Shown here: piece by piece, positions 18,428 to 32,599 of the stretch
Numbering within the stretch: position 1 is the stretch's first letter
How the letters are laid out: the number at the start of each line of letters is the position of its first letter
From: Rhodocyclaceae bacterium
GTDB taxonomy: Bacteria > Pseudomonadota > Gammaproteobacteria > Burkholderiales > Rhodocyclaceae
NCBI GenBank assembly: GCA_016791105.1
Contig: JAEUNM010000118.1
Location: 1 to 64,000, forward strand
Reading direction: 5' to 3'
Length of the DNA stretch: 64,000 bases
Notes under the pieces: model-generated
The model's database searches: none
The model's input: the letters and a program-made list of their open reading frames with translations, nothing else
What the model was told of the DNA's origin: nothing
Translations under genes and position numbers: made by a program

Positions 18428-19108
18428 ATGGACCTTGCACTATTTGATCTCGACAACACCTTGCTCGCCGGCGATTCGGATTTCGAATGGGCGCAATTCC
18501 TGATCGACCAGGGCGTACTGGACCGTGAGTTGTACGAGGCACGCAACCAGGATTTTTACGAACAATACAAGGCCGGTACGCTGGATATTCATGAATTTCT
18601 GGCATTCCAGCTGATGCCCCTGGCGCGCCACACGCGCGTCGAACTGGACGCCTGGCGCGAACGTTTCCTGGTCGAGCGCATCCGCCCCATCATTACCGGC
18701 GCGGCGCGCGATCTGGTGTCCCGCCACGCCGACCGCGGCGACCTGTGCGCCATCGTGACCGCCACCAATAGTTTCGTGACCGGCCCGATCGCGCGCGAAT
18801 TTGGCATTGCCCACCTGATCGCCACCATTCCCGCCTGTGAAAACGGCCGCTTCAGCGGTGTGCCGCGCGGTCTGCCGGCTTTCCGCGAAGGCAAGGTCGA
18901 GCGCGTGGAGCGCTGGCTGGAATCGCTGGGGCTGTATTTCGGCAGTTTCGAGCGATCGTGGTTTTATAGCGATTCGCTGAACGATCTACCCTTGCTCGAG
19001 CGCGTCAGCAAGGCGGTGGCGGTGGACCCCGACGCCACCCTGCGCGCCCATGCCACGCGTGCCGGCTGGCCCATCCTGCACCTGAATCCGCACGCGCCGC
19101 TGGCCTGA
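18428..19108 (+). CDS. HAD-superfamily subfamily IB phosphatase (SerB-like)
   Basis: 226 residues. Motif I is DLDNTLL with nucleophile D7 and acid/base D9. Motif II is IVTATNSF, motif III the basic Lys in REGKVERV, and motif IV YSDSLNDLPLLE with the metal-binding Asp. The helical cap of about 90 residues between motifs I and II marks the IB class, shared with phosphoserine phosphatase-like and histidinol-phosphatase-like enzymes. The exact substrate cannot be told from sequence. GGAAG precedes the ATG. Follows hda by 21 bases and converges with the large CheB-CheR kinase gene. Confidence 0.9.
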   Translation: MDLALFDLDNTLLAGDSDFEWAQFLIDQGVLDRELYEARNQDFYEQYKAGTLDIHEFLAFQLMPLARHTRVELDAWRERFLVERIRPIITGAARDLVSRHADRGDLCAIVTATNSFVTGPIAREFGIAHLIATIPACENGRFSGVPRGLPAFREGKVERVERWLESLGLYFGSFERSWFYSDSLNDLPLLERVSKAVAVDPDATLRAHATRAGWPILHLNPHAPLA

Positions 19109-19121
19109 GCGCGGTCCGGTT

Positions 19122-23963
<4,842 letters not shown>

Positions 23964-24092
23964 GTTTTTCCTTGCCTGGAACCCTGCGCCGTACGTCACG
24001 GCAATGCACATCGTAACGCCGGCGCCGGTAGCGACATTGCGGCGCACAAGTCGGAAAAAACCGCCCTATTCCGCTCCAGATGCGTGCGGCGC

Positions 24093-24584
24093 CTATGTCC
24101 CGGCATCGGCGCCGGCATGGCGGCGCATTTCGTCCTCCATGCCTTGCCGCAGTTCCATCAGGCGCACCGCATAGCGCTGTTCCGCGCACTCGGCTTCGGA
24201 CTGCGGCGTCCAGGCTGTCACATTGGTCGGGTTGCCGTGGTCATTGACCGCGACGAATACGATGACGCAGTGCGTGGTGCGCTGCAGGTCGCCATCCTTG
24301 AGATCGCCCGCCCGCACATCGACCGCCACGTGCATGCTGGTGCGTCCGGTATGGATGACGCGGGCTTCGACTTCGACCAGGCTGCCTACCAGTATGGGCT
24401 TGTAAAAACGTATGCCGCCCACGTACACGGTGACGCAGTAGCGGCCGCTCCAGCCCACGGCGCAGGCATAGCCGGCCTGATCTATCCATTTCATGGCCGT
24501 GCCGCCATGCACCTTGCCGCCGAAATTGACATCGCCCGGCTGGGCGAGAAAGCGCAATACGACCTGACGATTTCTGGTTTCCAT
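24093..24584 (-). CDS. Acyl-CoA thioesterase (hotdog fold, YciA/BFIT type)
   Basis: 163 residues, a normal length for the family. It hydrolyses acyl-CoA to free acid and CoA in the cytoplasm. The hotdog active-site helix is seen as VNFGGKVHGGTAMKWIDQAGYACA, given here in outline: N, G-G-x-x-H-G-G and D in that order. The later strand GRTSMHVAVDV is typical of the C-terminal part of the fold. The ATG at 24584 has GGAG upstream; a longer in-frame start adds a basic unconserved tail and was rejected. Gene order is CheB-CheR kinase downstream (same strand, 129 bases) and the RND operon divergent. Confidence 0.88.
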   Translation of the reverse strand: METRNRQVVLRFLAQPGDVNFGGKVHGGTAMKWIDQAGYACAVGWSGRYCVTVYVGGIRFYKPILVGSLVEVEARVIHTGRTSMHVAVDVRAGDLKDGDLQRTTHCVIVFVAVNDHGNPTNVTAWTPQSEAECAEQRYAVRLMELRQGMEDEMRRHAGADAGT

Positions 24585-24992
24585 AAGTCTCCCATCCTTA
24601 CCCGGCGCAGCCGGAAACAGCCCGGACCGCCGCACGCGGGGAGGCCATACAGGCACAAGTCAAGAATAACGCTCAGACCAGGTGGATTTTGCCGCGCTAT
24701 CCGGTGTTTTGCCGCGTCTGCTGCGAAATCCGCAACGCCTCCCCCATTTTGAACCACGGCTTTGCGGCCGGCGTGTGGAGTGCGCAAAAACCGCAGCCCG
24801 GACTGACGGCGCCGCGAACAAGCCGTCGCGTCGCGGCCGGCGGCCCTTGTGTATGCTATGCCACGCGCGAGTGCGGCGGAAACATTCTGCAATCGCCGCC
24901 CATGCGGCGCAAAAATCGACATCGCAGCGCGGCGCTAGCATCGCAGCCACCGGTGACAGGCCGGAAAAGTCGAAACGAGGAAAGGCGAAATC
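24585..24992. other. 408-base divergent intergenic region between thioesterase and RND efflux operon
   Basis: No open frame with coding character is convincing here. TATGCT at 24852-24857 is a possible -10 box for the efflux operon, but no good -35 box lies 16-18 bases upstream. I found no convincing operator palindrome. A weak Shine-Dalgarno sequence (GAGGAAAG at 24977-24984) leads into the GTG start of the adaptor gene. Confidence 0.5.
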
Positions 24993-26336
24993 GTGACCAA
25001 GGACTCCGGCCCAGCCGAATCCGGCGCGCCGCCGCGCAGCCGGCGCCGCTTCTGGCTCGTCGTGGCCGTGCTTTGTGCGGCCGTTGCCGCGGCCTGGTAT
25101 TACCGCGCGCACCGAGCCGCCGCGCCTGGCACAGAAGCTCAAGGTCCGGGCGCCACCGCTGGCAAAGGCGCCAAAGGGCGTTACGACATGGCGTCCAGGC
25201 CGCAGCCGGTATACGTGCAGCTTGCCGCCCGCCGCGACGTGGATGTCAAACTGGCAGCGCTGGGCACCGTGACTGCGCGCAGCCTGGTGAGCGTAAAAAG
25301 CCGCGTGGACGGCCAGTTGCTGCGCGTGCTGTTTCGCGAAGGGCAATTCGTGAAAAGCGGCGAACTGCTGGCCGAAATCGACCCGCGGCCCTATCAGGCC
25401 CAGGTGGACCAGGCGGCCGGGCAATTGGCGCGCGACGAAGCATTGCTGAAGAACGCCAAGCTCGATCTGGCGCGTTATCGCTCGCTGCTGGAGCAGGATT
25501 CCATCGCCAGCCAGCAGGTCGATACGCAAGAGGCACTGGTGCGCCAGTACAAAGGCGTGGTGCTGGCGGATCGCGGCCAGCTCGACGCGGCGCGCCTGCA
25601 ACTGAGCTTCACGCGCATTACCGCCCCGGCGGCCGGGCGCACCGGCCTGCGCCAGGTCGACGCCGGCAATATGGTGCGCGCGAGCGACACCGGCGGCATC
25701 GTGGCGATTGCCCAGACCCACCCGATAACGGTGTTGTTTCCGCTGCCGCAGGACGACTTGCCGCGCGTGCTGGCGCGCATGCAGGCGGGCGGTGCGCTGG
25801 CGGTGGAAGCTTACGACCGCGAAGGCAGCACGCTGTTGGGGCGCGGCGTGCTGCTCACGATGGATAACCAGATCGATAGCACGACCGGTACGGTCAAGCT
25901 CAAAGCCGAATTTCCCAACCGCGACGACGCGCTATTCCCCAACCAGTTCGTGAACGTGCGCCTGACCGTGGATAGCCTGGACAAGGCCATCGTCGTACCG
26001 AGTGCGGCAATTCAGCGTGGTGCGCCCGGCACCTATGTGTATGTGGTCAATGAGGACGACACGGTCGCCGTACGCAAGGTAAAACTCGGCCCTGTGCAGG
26101 GTGAAACGGCGGTCATTGCGGATGGCTTGCAGGCCGGCGAAGCGGTAGTGACGGACGGCGCCGACAAATTGCGCGAGGGCGCCAAGGTGGAACGCAAAGA
26201 TCCGGCCGCCAGCGCCGCGGCTGGCACCGACGCGGCGGCAGACACGCGCCGCCGCCACAAGCCGCGCGAGGCCAAGGCGGCCGGCGCGTCGCAGGAGGCA
26301 GGCCGGGCAGGCAAGCCGGAGGCGCCGGCGCAATGA
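24993..26336 (+). CDS. mdtA: RND efflux periplasmic adaptor subunit (MdtA-like)
   Basis: 447 residues. A membrane-fusion protein linking an inner-membrane RND pump to the outer-membrane channel. The N-terminal anchor (about 20-38) is followed by barrel-sandwich half motifs (VSVKSRVDGQLLRVLFREGQ in outline), an alpha-hairpin (about 145-200), the ITAPAAGRTGLRQVDAGN second lipoyl half, and the beta-barrel/membrane-proximal domain. The C-terminal 45 residues are unusually Ala/Lys/Arg-rich. The start is GTG at 24993. It is the first gene of a four-gene operon whose next two genes encode two different RND permeases, the MdtABC arrangement. Confidence 0.92.
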   Translation: MTKDSGPAESGAPPRSRRRFWLVVAVLCAAVAAAWYYRAHRAAAPGTEAQGPGATAGKGAKGRYDMASRPQPVYVQLAARRDVDVKLAALGTVTARSLVSVKSRVDGQLLRVLFREGQFVKSGELLAEIDPRPYQAQVDQAAGQLARDEALLKNAKLDLARYRSLLEQDSIASQQVDTQEALVRQYKGVVLADRGQLDAARLQLSFTRITAPAAGRTGLRQVDAGNMVRASDTGGIVAIAQTHPITVLFPLPQDDLPRVLARMQAGGALAVEAYDREGSTLLGRGVLLTMDNQIDSTTGTVKLKAEFPNRDDALFPNQFVNVRLTVDSLDKAIVVPSAAIQRGAPGTYVYVVNEDDTVAVRKVKLGPVQGETAVIADGLQAGEAVVTDGADKLREGAKVERKDPAASAAAGTDAAADTRRRHKPREAKAAGASQEAGRAGKPEAPAQ

Positions 26337-26414
26337 GCGGCAGGCGCCCGGCCCGTCCCGGTGCGCGCGGTCCGCGCGCATGACGGCGCATACGGCAGCA
26401 CAAGGGGCTCGGTC

Positions 26415-29400
26415 ATGAACCCGTCGCGCCAGTTCATCCTGCGGCCGGTGGCCACCACGCTGCTCATGCTGGCGATTTTGCTGGCGGGCGCCATCGCCTA
26501 CCGGCAATTGCCGCAATCCGCGCTGCCGCAGGTGGATTACCCGACCATACAGGTGAGCACCCTGTACCCCGGCGCGAGCCCGGACGTGACCACGTCCTCG
26601 ATCACGGCGCCGCTGGAACGCCAGTTCGGGCAAATGCCGGGGCTCACGCAAATGTGGTCGGTCAGTTCCGGCGGCGCCTCGGTCATCACGCTGCGCTTCG
26701 AATTGGGGCTGGCGCTCGATTCGGCCGAACAGAGCGTGCAGGCCGCCATCAATGCCGCCGCCACCTTCCTGCCGTCCGACCTGCCGGCCCCGCCCATCTA
26801 TGCCAAGGTGAATCCGGCCGATGCGCCCATCCTGACGCTGGCGCTGTCCTCCGACACCTTGCCGCTCATCGCGGTGCAGGATTTGGCCGACACGCGGCTG
26901 GCGCAAAAACTGTCGCAAATGTCCGGCGTGGGCCTGGTGACGCTGGCCGGCGGCGCCAAACCGGCGGTGCGCGTGCAGGTCAATCCCAAAGCACTGGCGG
27001 CGTTGGGCCTGCAACTGGAAGATGTGCGCACGGCGATTGCCGCCGCCAACGTGAACCAGGCCAAGGGCGGATTCGACGGCCCCACGCGCGCCGCCACCAT
27101 CGCCGCCAACGACCAGTTGAAAAGCGCCGCCGACTACCGCGACCTGATCATCGCCTGGCGCAATGGCGCGCCGATACGCCTGTCCGACCTGGCAAGCCTG
27201 ACCGACGCGGCCGAAAACCTGCACCTCGCGGCCTGGAGCGACACGCGGCCGGCCATCGTGATCAACGTGCAACGCCAGCCCGGTGCCAATGTGATCGAGG
27301 TGGCGGACCGCATCAAATCCCTGTTGCCGCAGTTGCAGGCCGGGCTGCCGGCGGCCGTCAAGCTGGAACTGCTGTCCGACCGTACCGTCACGGTGCGCGC
27401 TTCGGTGGCCGACGTGCGTACCGAACTGGTGATATCCATCGCACTGGTGGTGCTGGTGATTTTCCTGTTCCTGCGCAATCTGCGCGCCACTTTCATCCCC
27501 AGCGTGGCGGTGCCGCTTTCCCTGGTCGGCACTTTCGGCGTCATGTATCTGGCCGGGTTCTCGATCAATAACCTCACCCTGATGGCGCTCACCATCGCCA
27601 CCGGCTTCGTCGTGGACGACGCCATCGTGATGATAGAAAACATATCGCGCTACCTGGAGCGCGGCGACTCGCCCCTGGACGCGGCGCTCAAGGGCGCCGG
27701 GCAGATCGGCTTCACCATCGTGTCGCTCACCATTTCGCTGGTGGCGGTGCTGATTCCGCTGTTATTCATGGGCGACGTGGTGGGGCGGCTGTTTCGCGAA
27801 TTTGCCATCACCCTGGCGGTGGCCATCCTGATTTCCGCCGTGGTGTCGCTCACGCTCACCCCCATGCTGTGCGCCAAATTGCTGCGCCATGCGCCGGCGG
27901 CGGAACAAGCCGGCTTTTCCGGCGCCGGCGCGCGGCTGTTCGATGCCGTGGTGGCGCGCTACGACCGCGCGCTCAGCTGGGTGCTTGACCATGCCAGGCT
28001 GACATTGCTGGCGGCCGTCGCCACGCTATTCCTCACCGTATTGCTGTACATCATGGTGCCGAAAGGCTTTTTTCCGCTCCAGGATACGGGCATCGTGCAG
28101 GGCATTACCGAAGCACCGCAGGCCATTTCCTTTCCGGCCCTGCGCGAGCGGCAATTGGCCCTGGTCGATGCCTTGCTGGCCGACCCCGCAGTGCAGAGTA
28201 TTTCTTCCTTCATCGGTGTGGATGGCGTCAATACCACGCCCAACGCCGGCCGCCTGGCCATCGTGCTGAAGCCGCACGCCCAGCGTTCGCACGACCTTGC
28301 CGCCATTTTGGCCGGCCTGCGCCAGCGTGCGGCGGAAGTGGGCGGTATCGCGCTTTACCTGCAGCCGGTGCAGGATTTGACGATAGAAGACCGCGTGAGC
28401 CGCACTCAGTACCAATTTACCCTGGATGCGGTAAATCCCGAAGAACTGGAAATGTGGACCGGGCGCCTGGTGGAACGTCTGGGCGCAGAAAGCACTGTCG
28501 CCAATGTTGCGTCGGACCTGCAGAACCGCGGTTTGCAGGCCTATGTGCGCATAGACCGCGCCAGCGCCGGCCGGCTCGGCATCACGCCCGGTGCGATAGA
28601 CACCGCGCTCTATAACGCCTTCGGCCAGCGCCTGGTGTCCACCCTATTCACGCAGACCACCCAGTATCGCGTGGTGCTGGAAGTGGGGCCGGAATTCCGC
28701 CAGGGTCCGCGCGCCATCGAGCAAATCCATGTGACATCGTCGGCCGGCACCCAGGTGCCGCTATCCGCCATCGCCAGCGTGGAAGAAGGCCAGGCGCCGC
28801 TGGCGATCAATCACCTGGGCCAGTTTCCGGCCGCCACCATCTCGTTCGACGTCGCGCCGGGCGCCGCGCTGGGCGAGGCGGTGGCCGCCATCGAGGGCGC
28901 CGCGCGCGACATAGGCATGCCGCCTTCGGTGCATACGCAATTTCAGGGTGCCGCGCTGGCGTTTCGCGGCGCGCTGGCCAATCAGTTGTGGCTCATTCTG
29001 GCCGCGGTGCTCACCATGTACATCGTACTGGGCGTGCTGTACGAAAGTTTCATCCATCCCGTGACCATCCTTTCCACCCTGCCTTCGGCCGGCATAGGGG
29101 CGCTGCTGGCGCTACTGCTCACGGGCCAGGATTTGGGCGTGATCGGCATCATCGGCATCATTCTGCTCATAGGCATCGTGAAAAAGAACGCGATCATGAT
29201 GATCGACTTCGCGCTGGATGCCGAACGCAATCAGGGCCTCGCCGCGCGCGCCGCCATACACCAGGCCTGCTTGTTGCGGCTGCGGCCCATCCTGATGACC
29301 ACCCTGGCGGCGCTGCTGTCGGCACTGCCGCTCATGCTGGGCAGCGGGGTCGGTTCCGAACTGCGCCATCCGCTGGGAATCACCATGGTGGGCGGACTCA

Positions 29401-29507
29401 TCGTGAGCCAGGCGCTCACGCTATTCACCACGCCGGTCATCTATCTGGCTTTCGATGGCCTCGCCGCACGCTTCAAGCGGCGCGACCCGGCGGCCGGCCC
29501 GGCATGA
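26415..29507 (+). CDS. mdtB: RND multidrug efflux permease, first of pair (MdtB-like)
   Basis: 1030 residues, the usual length for AcrB-type pumps. Twelve transmembrane segments with two large periplasmic loops are expected; visible markers are the first helix after FILRPVATTLLML, the TM4 proton-relay pair D401-D402 (GFVVDDAIVMIENI), and the TM10-11 region GIVKKNAIMMIDFALD. Proton-driven trimeric export through a tripartite complex is the known role; in E. coli MdtB and MdtC form a mixed trimer. The ATG at 26415 is the start, 78 bases after the adaptor gene. The stop overlaps the next start as ATGA. Confidence 0.93.
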   Translation: MNPSRQFILRPVATTLLMLAILLAGAIAYRQLPQSALPQVDYPTIQVSTLYPGASPDVTTSSITAPLERQFGQMPGLTQMWSVSSGGASVITLRFELGLALDSAEQSVQAAINAAATFLPSDLPAPPIYAKVNPADAPILTLALSSDTLPLIAVQDLADTRLAQKLSQMSGVGLVTLAGGAKPAVRVQVNPKALAALGLQLEDVRTAIAAANVNQAKGGFDGPTRAATIAANDQLKSAADYRDLIIAWRNGAPIRLSDLASLTDAAENLHLAAWSDTRPAIVINVQRQPGANVIEVADRIKSLLPQLQAGLPAAVKLELLSDRTVTVRASVADVRTELVISIALVVLVIFLFLRNLRATFIPSVAVPLSLVGTFGVMYLAGFSINNLTLMALTIATGFVVDDAIVMIENISRYLERGDSPLDAALKGAGQIGFTIVSLTISLVAVLIPLLFMGDVVGRLFREFAITLAVAILISAVVSLTLTPMLCAKLLRHAPAAEQAGFSGAGARLFDAVVARYDRALSWVLDHARLTLLAAVATLFLTVLLYIMVPKGFFPLQDTGIVQGITEAPQAISFPALRERQLALVDALLADPAVQSISSFIGVDGVNTTPNAGRLAIVLKPHAQRSHDLAAILAGLRQRAAEVGGIALYLQPVQDLTIEDRVSRTQYQFTLDAVNPEELEMWTGRLVERLGAESTVANVASDLQNRGLQAYVRIDRASAGRLGITPGAIDTALYNAFGQRLVSTLFTQTTQYRVVLEVGPEFRQGPRAIEQIHVTSSAGTQVPLSAIASVEEGQAPLAINHLGQFPAATISFDVAPGAALGEAVAAIEGAARDIGMPPSVHTQFQGAALAFRGALANQLWLILAAVLTMYIVLGVLYESFIHPVTILSTLPSAGIGALLALLLTGQDLGVIGIIGIILLIGIVKKNAIMMIDFALDAERNQGLAARAAIHQACLLRLRPILMTTLAALLSALPLMLGSGVGSELRHPLGITMVGGLIVSQALTLFTTPVIYLAFDGLAARFKRRDPAAGPA

Positions 29508-32500
29508 ACGTTTCGCGCCCCTTCATCGAGCGGCCGGTGGCCACCACCCTGCTCACCCTGGCCATCGCGCTGGCCGGCATGCTGGCGTTTCGTCTGCTGC
29601 CGGTGGCGCCGCTGCCGCAGGTGGAATTTCCGACCATCGTGGTGTCGGCCGCACTGCCCGGTGCCAGCCCGGAAACCATGGCGGCGACCGTGGCCACCCC
29701 GCTGGAGCGGGCGCTGGCGCGCATCGCCGGGGTGAGCGAAATGACCTCCACCAGTACGCTGGGCAATACGCGCATCATTCTGCAGTTCGAGCTAGACCGC
29801 GCCATAGAAGGCGCGGCGCGCGACGTGCAGGGGGCCATCAATGCCGCGCGCGCGCTGTTGCCTTCGGGCCTGCCGGGCAATCCGACCTACCGCAAGGCCA
29901 ACCCGGCCGATTCACCCATCATGATCGTGGCGCTCACCTCGCCCACCTACACGCGCGGGCAAATGTACGACGCCGCCACCACCGTGCTGGCGCAAAAAAT
30001 CGCCCAGGTGTCCGGCGTCGGCCAGGTGACGGTGGGTGGCGGCGCCCTGCCTGCGGTGCGCGTGGAATTGAATCTGCCGGCCCTGAACGCCGCCGGCATC
30101 AGTCTGGAGTCGGTGCGCGCCACGATTGCCGCCACCAATGCCAACCGCCCCAAAGGCTATGTCGAAACCGCCACGCAGCGCTGGCAGATTGCCGCCAACG
30201 ACCAGGCCACGCGCGCCGCCGACTACGCGCCGGTGGTGATCGCCTATCGCAACGGCGCGGCGCTGCGCCTGAGCGACGTGGCGGAGGTGAGCGATTCGGT
30301 GCAGGACATACGCAGCGACGGTTCCACCAACGGCAAGCCGTCGATACAAATGCTGGTGTATCGCCAGCCCGGCGCCAACATCATCGAAACCGTGGAACAG
30401 GTGAAGGCCATTCTGCCGCAGCTCGCGGCGTCGATTCCGGCCGGCATGGACGTGCGCGTGGTGATGGAGCGCACCACCACCATACGCGCCTCCCTGCACG
30501 AGGTGGAGCGCGCGCTATTGCTGTCCGTGGCGCTGGTCATCATGGTGGTATTCGTATTTTTGCGCCGCGCGCGCGCCACGCTCATCCCGGCCATCGCGGT
30601 GCCGGTATCGCTGCTGGGCACTTTTGGTGTCATGTATCTGTGCGGCTACAGCATAGACAACCTGTCGCTCATGGCGCTCACGGTATCGACCGGATTCGTG
30701 GTGGACGACGCCATCGTGGTGCTGGAAAACGTGACGCGCCATATCGAAGCCGGCAAGCGTCCATTTGCCGCCGCGCTGGAAGGTGCGCGCGAGGTCGGTT
30801 TCACGGTGTTGTCCATGAGCCTCTCGCTGATCGCGGTATTCGTGCCGGTGCTGCTCATGGGCGGCATCATAGGGCGCCTGTTCCGCGAATTTGCCGTGAC
30901 GCTGTCGGTGGCCATCATCGTGTCGCTGGTCGTGTCGCTCACCACCACGCCCATGTTGTGCGCGCGCTGGCTGCGCCCCACGAATGAATCGCGCGGCCGC
31001 CTCGAGCGTGCCTTCGAACACGGCTTTGCGCGCCTTTGCGCCGGTTATGACCACACTTTGGGCACGGCGCTACGCCATCCGTTGCTCATGCTCACGCTGC
31101 TGTTTGCCATCGTGGCGCTCAACTTTTGGCTGTACGTGGTGGTGCCCAAGGGCTTTTTTCCGCAACAGGACAACGGACTCATGCTGGGCAGCATACAGGC
31201 CGACCAGGGCATATCCTTCCAGGCCATGCGCGCCAAAGTGGATCAACTGGCAGCCATCGTGGGCGCCGACCCGGCGGTGCAGACCGTGACGGCCTATACC
31301 GGCGGCAGCCAGCGCAATGGCGGCTTCATGTTCGTGGTGCTGAAGCCGCAGAAGGAGCGCGGCATCACCTCCGACGCCCTGGCCGGCCGCCTGCGCGCGA
31401 AAACGTCGCACCTGCCCGGCGTGGCGCTCTATCTGGTGGCCGCGCAGGATTTGCGCGTCGGCGGGCGCTCGTCCGGCGCGCAATTCCAATTCACGCTGCA
31501 ATCCGACGATCTGGCCGAATTGCGCGCCTGGGAGCCGCGCGTGCGGCAAATGATGAGCACACTGCCGCAACTGGCGGACGTGAATACCGACGAGCAGGAT
31601 CGCGGCCAGCAGATCACGCTGGAGGTGGACCGCGACGCGGCGGCGCGGCTGGGCGTTCCGTACGCGCTGATCGACGCGACGCTGAACGACGCCTTCGGGC
31701 AGCGCCAGGTTTCCACCATTTACGCCGCGCTGAACCAGTACCACGTGGTGATGGAAGCGGCGCCGGTGTGGTGGCAGCATCCGGAATCGCTGCAGCACAT
31801 CCAGTTCCAGACTTCCAGCGGCGCCAAGGTGCCGCTATCGGCCATCGCGCGCTACCGCTACACGAATACCGCGCTGGCGGTCAATCACCAGGGCCTTGCC
31901 GCCTCGTCCACGGTTTCGTTCAATCTGGCCGAGGGGGTGTCCTTGAGCCAGGCTTCGCAAGCCATACAGAACGGCTTGCAGCAACTGGGTCCGCCGGTCA
32001 CCCTGCGCGGCGCTTTCCAGGGCAGCGCCAAAGCTTTCAAGGATTCACTTTCCAACCAGCCCTGGCTCATCCTGGCTGCCCTGGTCACGATTTACATCGT
32101 GCTGGGCGTGCTGTACGAAAGTTACATCCATCCGCTCACGATACTGTCCACCCTGCCGTCCGCCGGGGCCGGCGCCATCCTCGCGCTCATGCTGGTGGGC
32201 AAGGATTTCGACATCATGGCGCTCATAGGGGTGATTCTGCTGATCGGCATCGTGAAGAAAAACGCCATCATGATGATCGATCTGGCCATCGCCATCGAAC
32301 GCCGTGAAGGCGTCACACCGCGCGATTCCATACGCCGCGCCGCCGTGCAGCGCCTGCGCCCCATCCTGATGACCACTCTGGCCGCCATGCTGGGCGCGCT
32401 GCCGCTGGCGCTGGGCAGCGGCGAAGGTTCGGAACTGCGCCACCCCCTGGGCATATCGGTGGTGGGCGGCCTCATCGTGAGCCAGTTGCTCACGCTATAC

Positions 32501-32599
32501 ACCACACCCGTGGTGTACCTGTACCTGGACCGGCTGTCGCTGTGGGTACGCCGCCGGCGCCGCCACGGGGCCGCGCAAGGAGCTTTGCATGCATCGTAA
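29504..32599 (+). CDS. mdtC: RND multidrug efflux permease, second of pair (MdtC-like)
   Basis: 1031 residues and clearly a paralogue of the preceding permease. It has the same N-terminal pattern (PFIERPVATTLLTLA), TM4 proton-relay D401-D402 (GFVVDDAIVVLENV) and the GIVKKNAIMMIDLAI helix. Both permeases keep the acidic pair, so both look proton-coupled. The ATG overlaps the mdtB stop (ATGA), indicating translational coupling and balanced synthesis, as expected for a heterotrimer. The 3' end overlaps the outer-membrane channel gene by 11 bases. Confidence 0.93.
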   Translation: MNVSRPFIERPVATTLLTLAIALAGMLAFRLLPVAPLPQVEFPTIVVSAALPGASPETMAATVATPLERALARIAGVSEMTSTSTLGNTRIILQFELDRAIEGAARDVQGAINAARALLPSGLPGNPTYRKANPADSPIMIVALTSPTYTRGQMYDAATTVLAQKIAQVSGVGQVTVGGGALPAVRVELNLPALNAAGISLESVRATIAATNANRPKGYVETATQRWQIAANDQATRAADYAPVVIAYRNGAALRLSDVAEVSDSVQDIRSDGSTNGKPSIQMLVYRQPGANIIETVEQVKAILPQLAASIPAGMDVRVVMERTTTIRASLHEVERALLLSVALVIMVVFVFLRRARATLIPAIAVPVSLLGTFGVMYLCGYSIDNLSLMALTVSTGFVVDDAIVVLENVTRHIEAGKRPFAAALEGAREVGFTVLSMSLSLIAVFVPVLLMGGIIGRLFREFAVTLSVAIIVSLVVSLTTTPMLCARWLRPTNESRGRLERAFEHGFARLCAGYDHTLGTALRHPLLMLTLLFAIVALNFWLYVVVPKGFFPQQDNGLMLGSIQADQGISFQAMRAKVDQLAAIVGADPAVQTVTAYTGGSQRNGGFMFVVLKPQKERGITSDALAGRLRAKTSHLPGVALYLVAAQDLRVGGRSSGAQFQFTLQSDDLAELRAWEPRVRQMMSTLPQLADVNTDEQDRGQQITLEVDRDAAARLGVPYALIDATLNDAFGQRQVSTIYAALNQYHVVMEAAPVWWQHPESLQHIQFQTSSGAKVPLSAIARYRYTNTALAVNHQGLAASSTVSFNLAEGVSLSQASQAIQNGLQQLGPPVTLRGAFQGSAKAFKDSLSNQPWLILAALVTIYIVLGVLYESYIHPLTILSTLPSAGAGAILALMLVGKDFDIMALIGVILLIGIVKKNAIMMIDLAIAIERREGVTPRDSIRRAAVQRLRPILMTTLAAMLGALPLALGSGEGSELRHPLGISVVGGLIVSQLLTLYTTPVVYLYLDRLSLWVRRRRRHGAAQGALHAS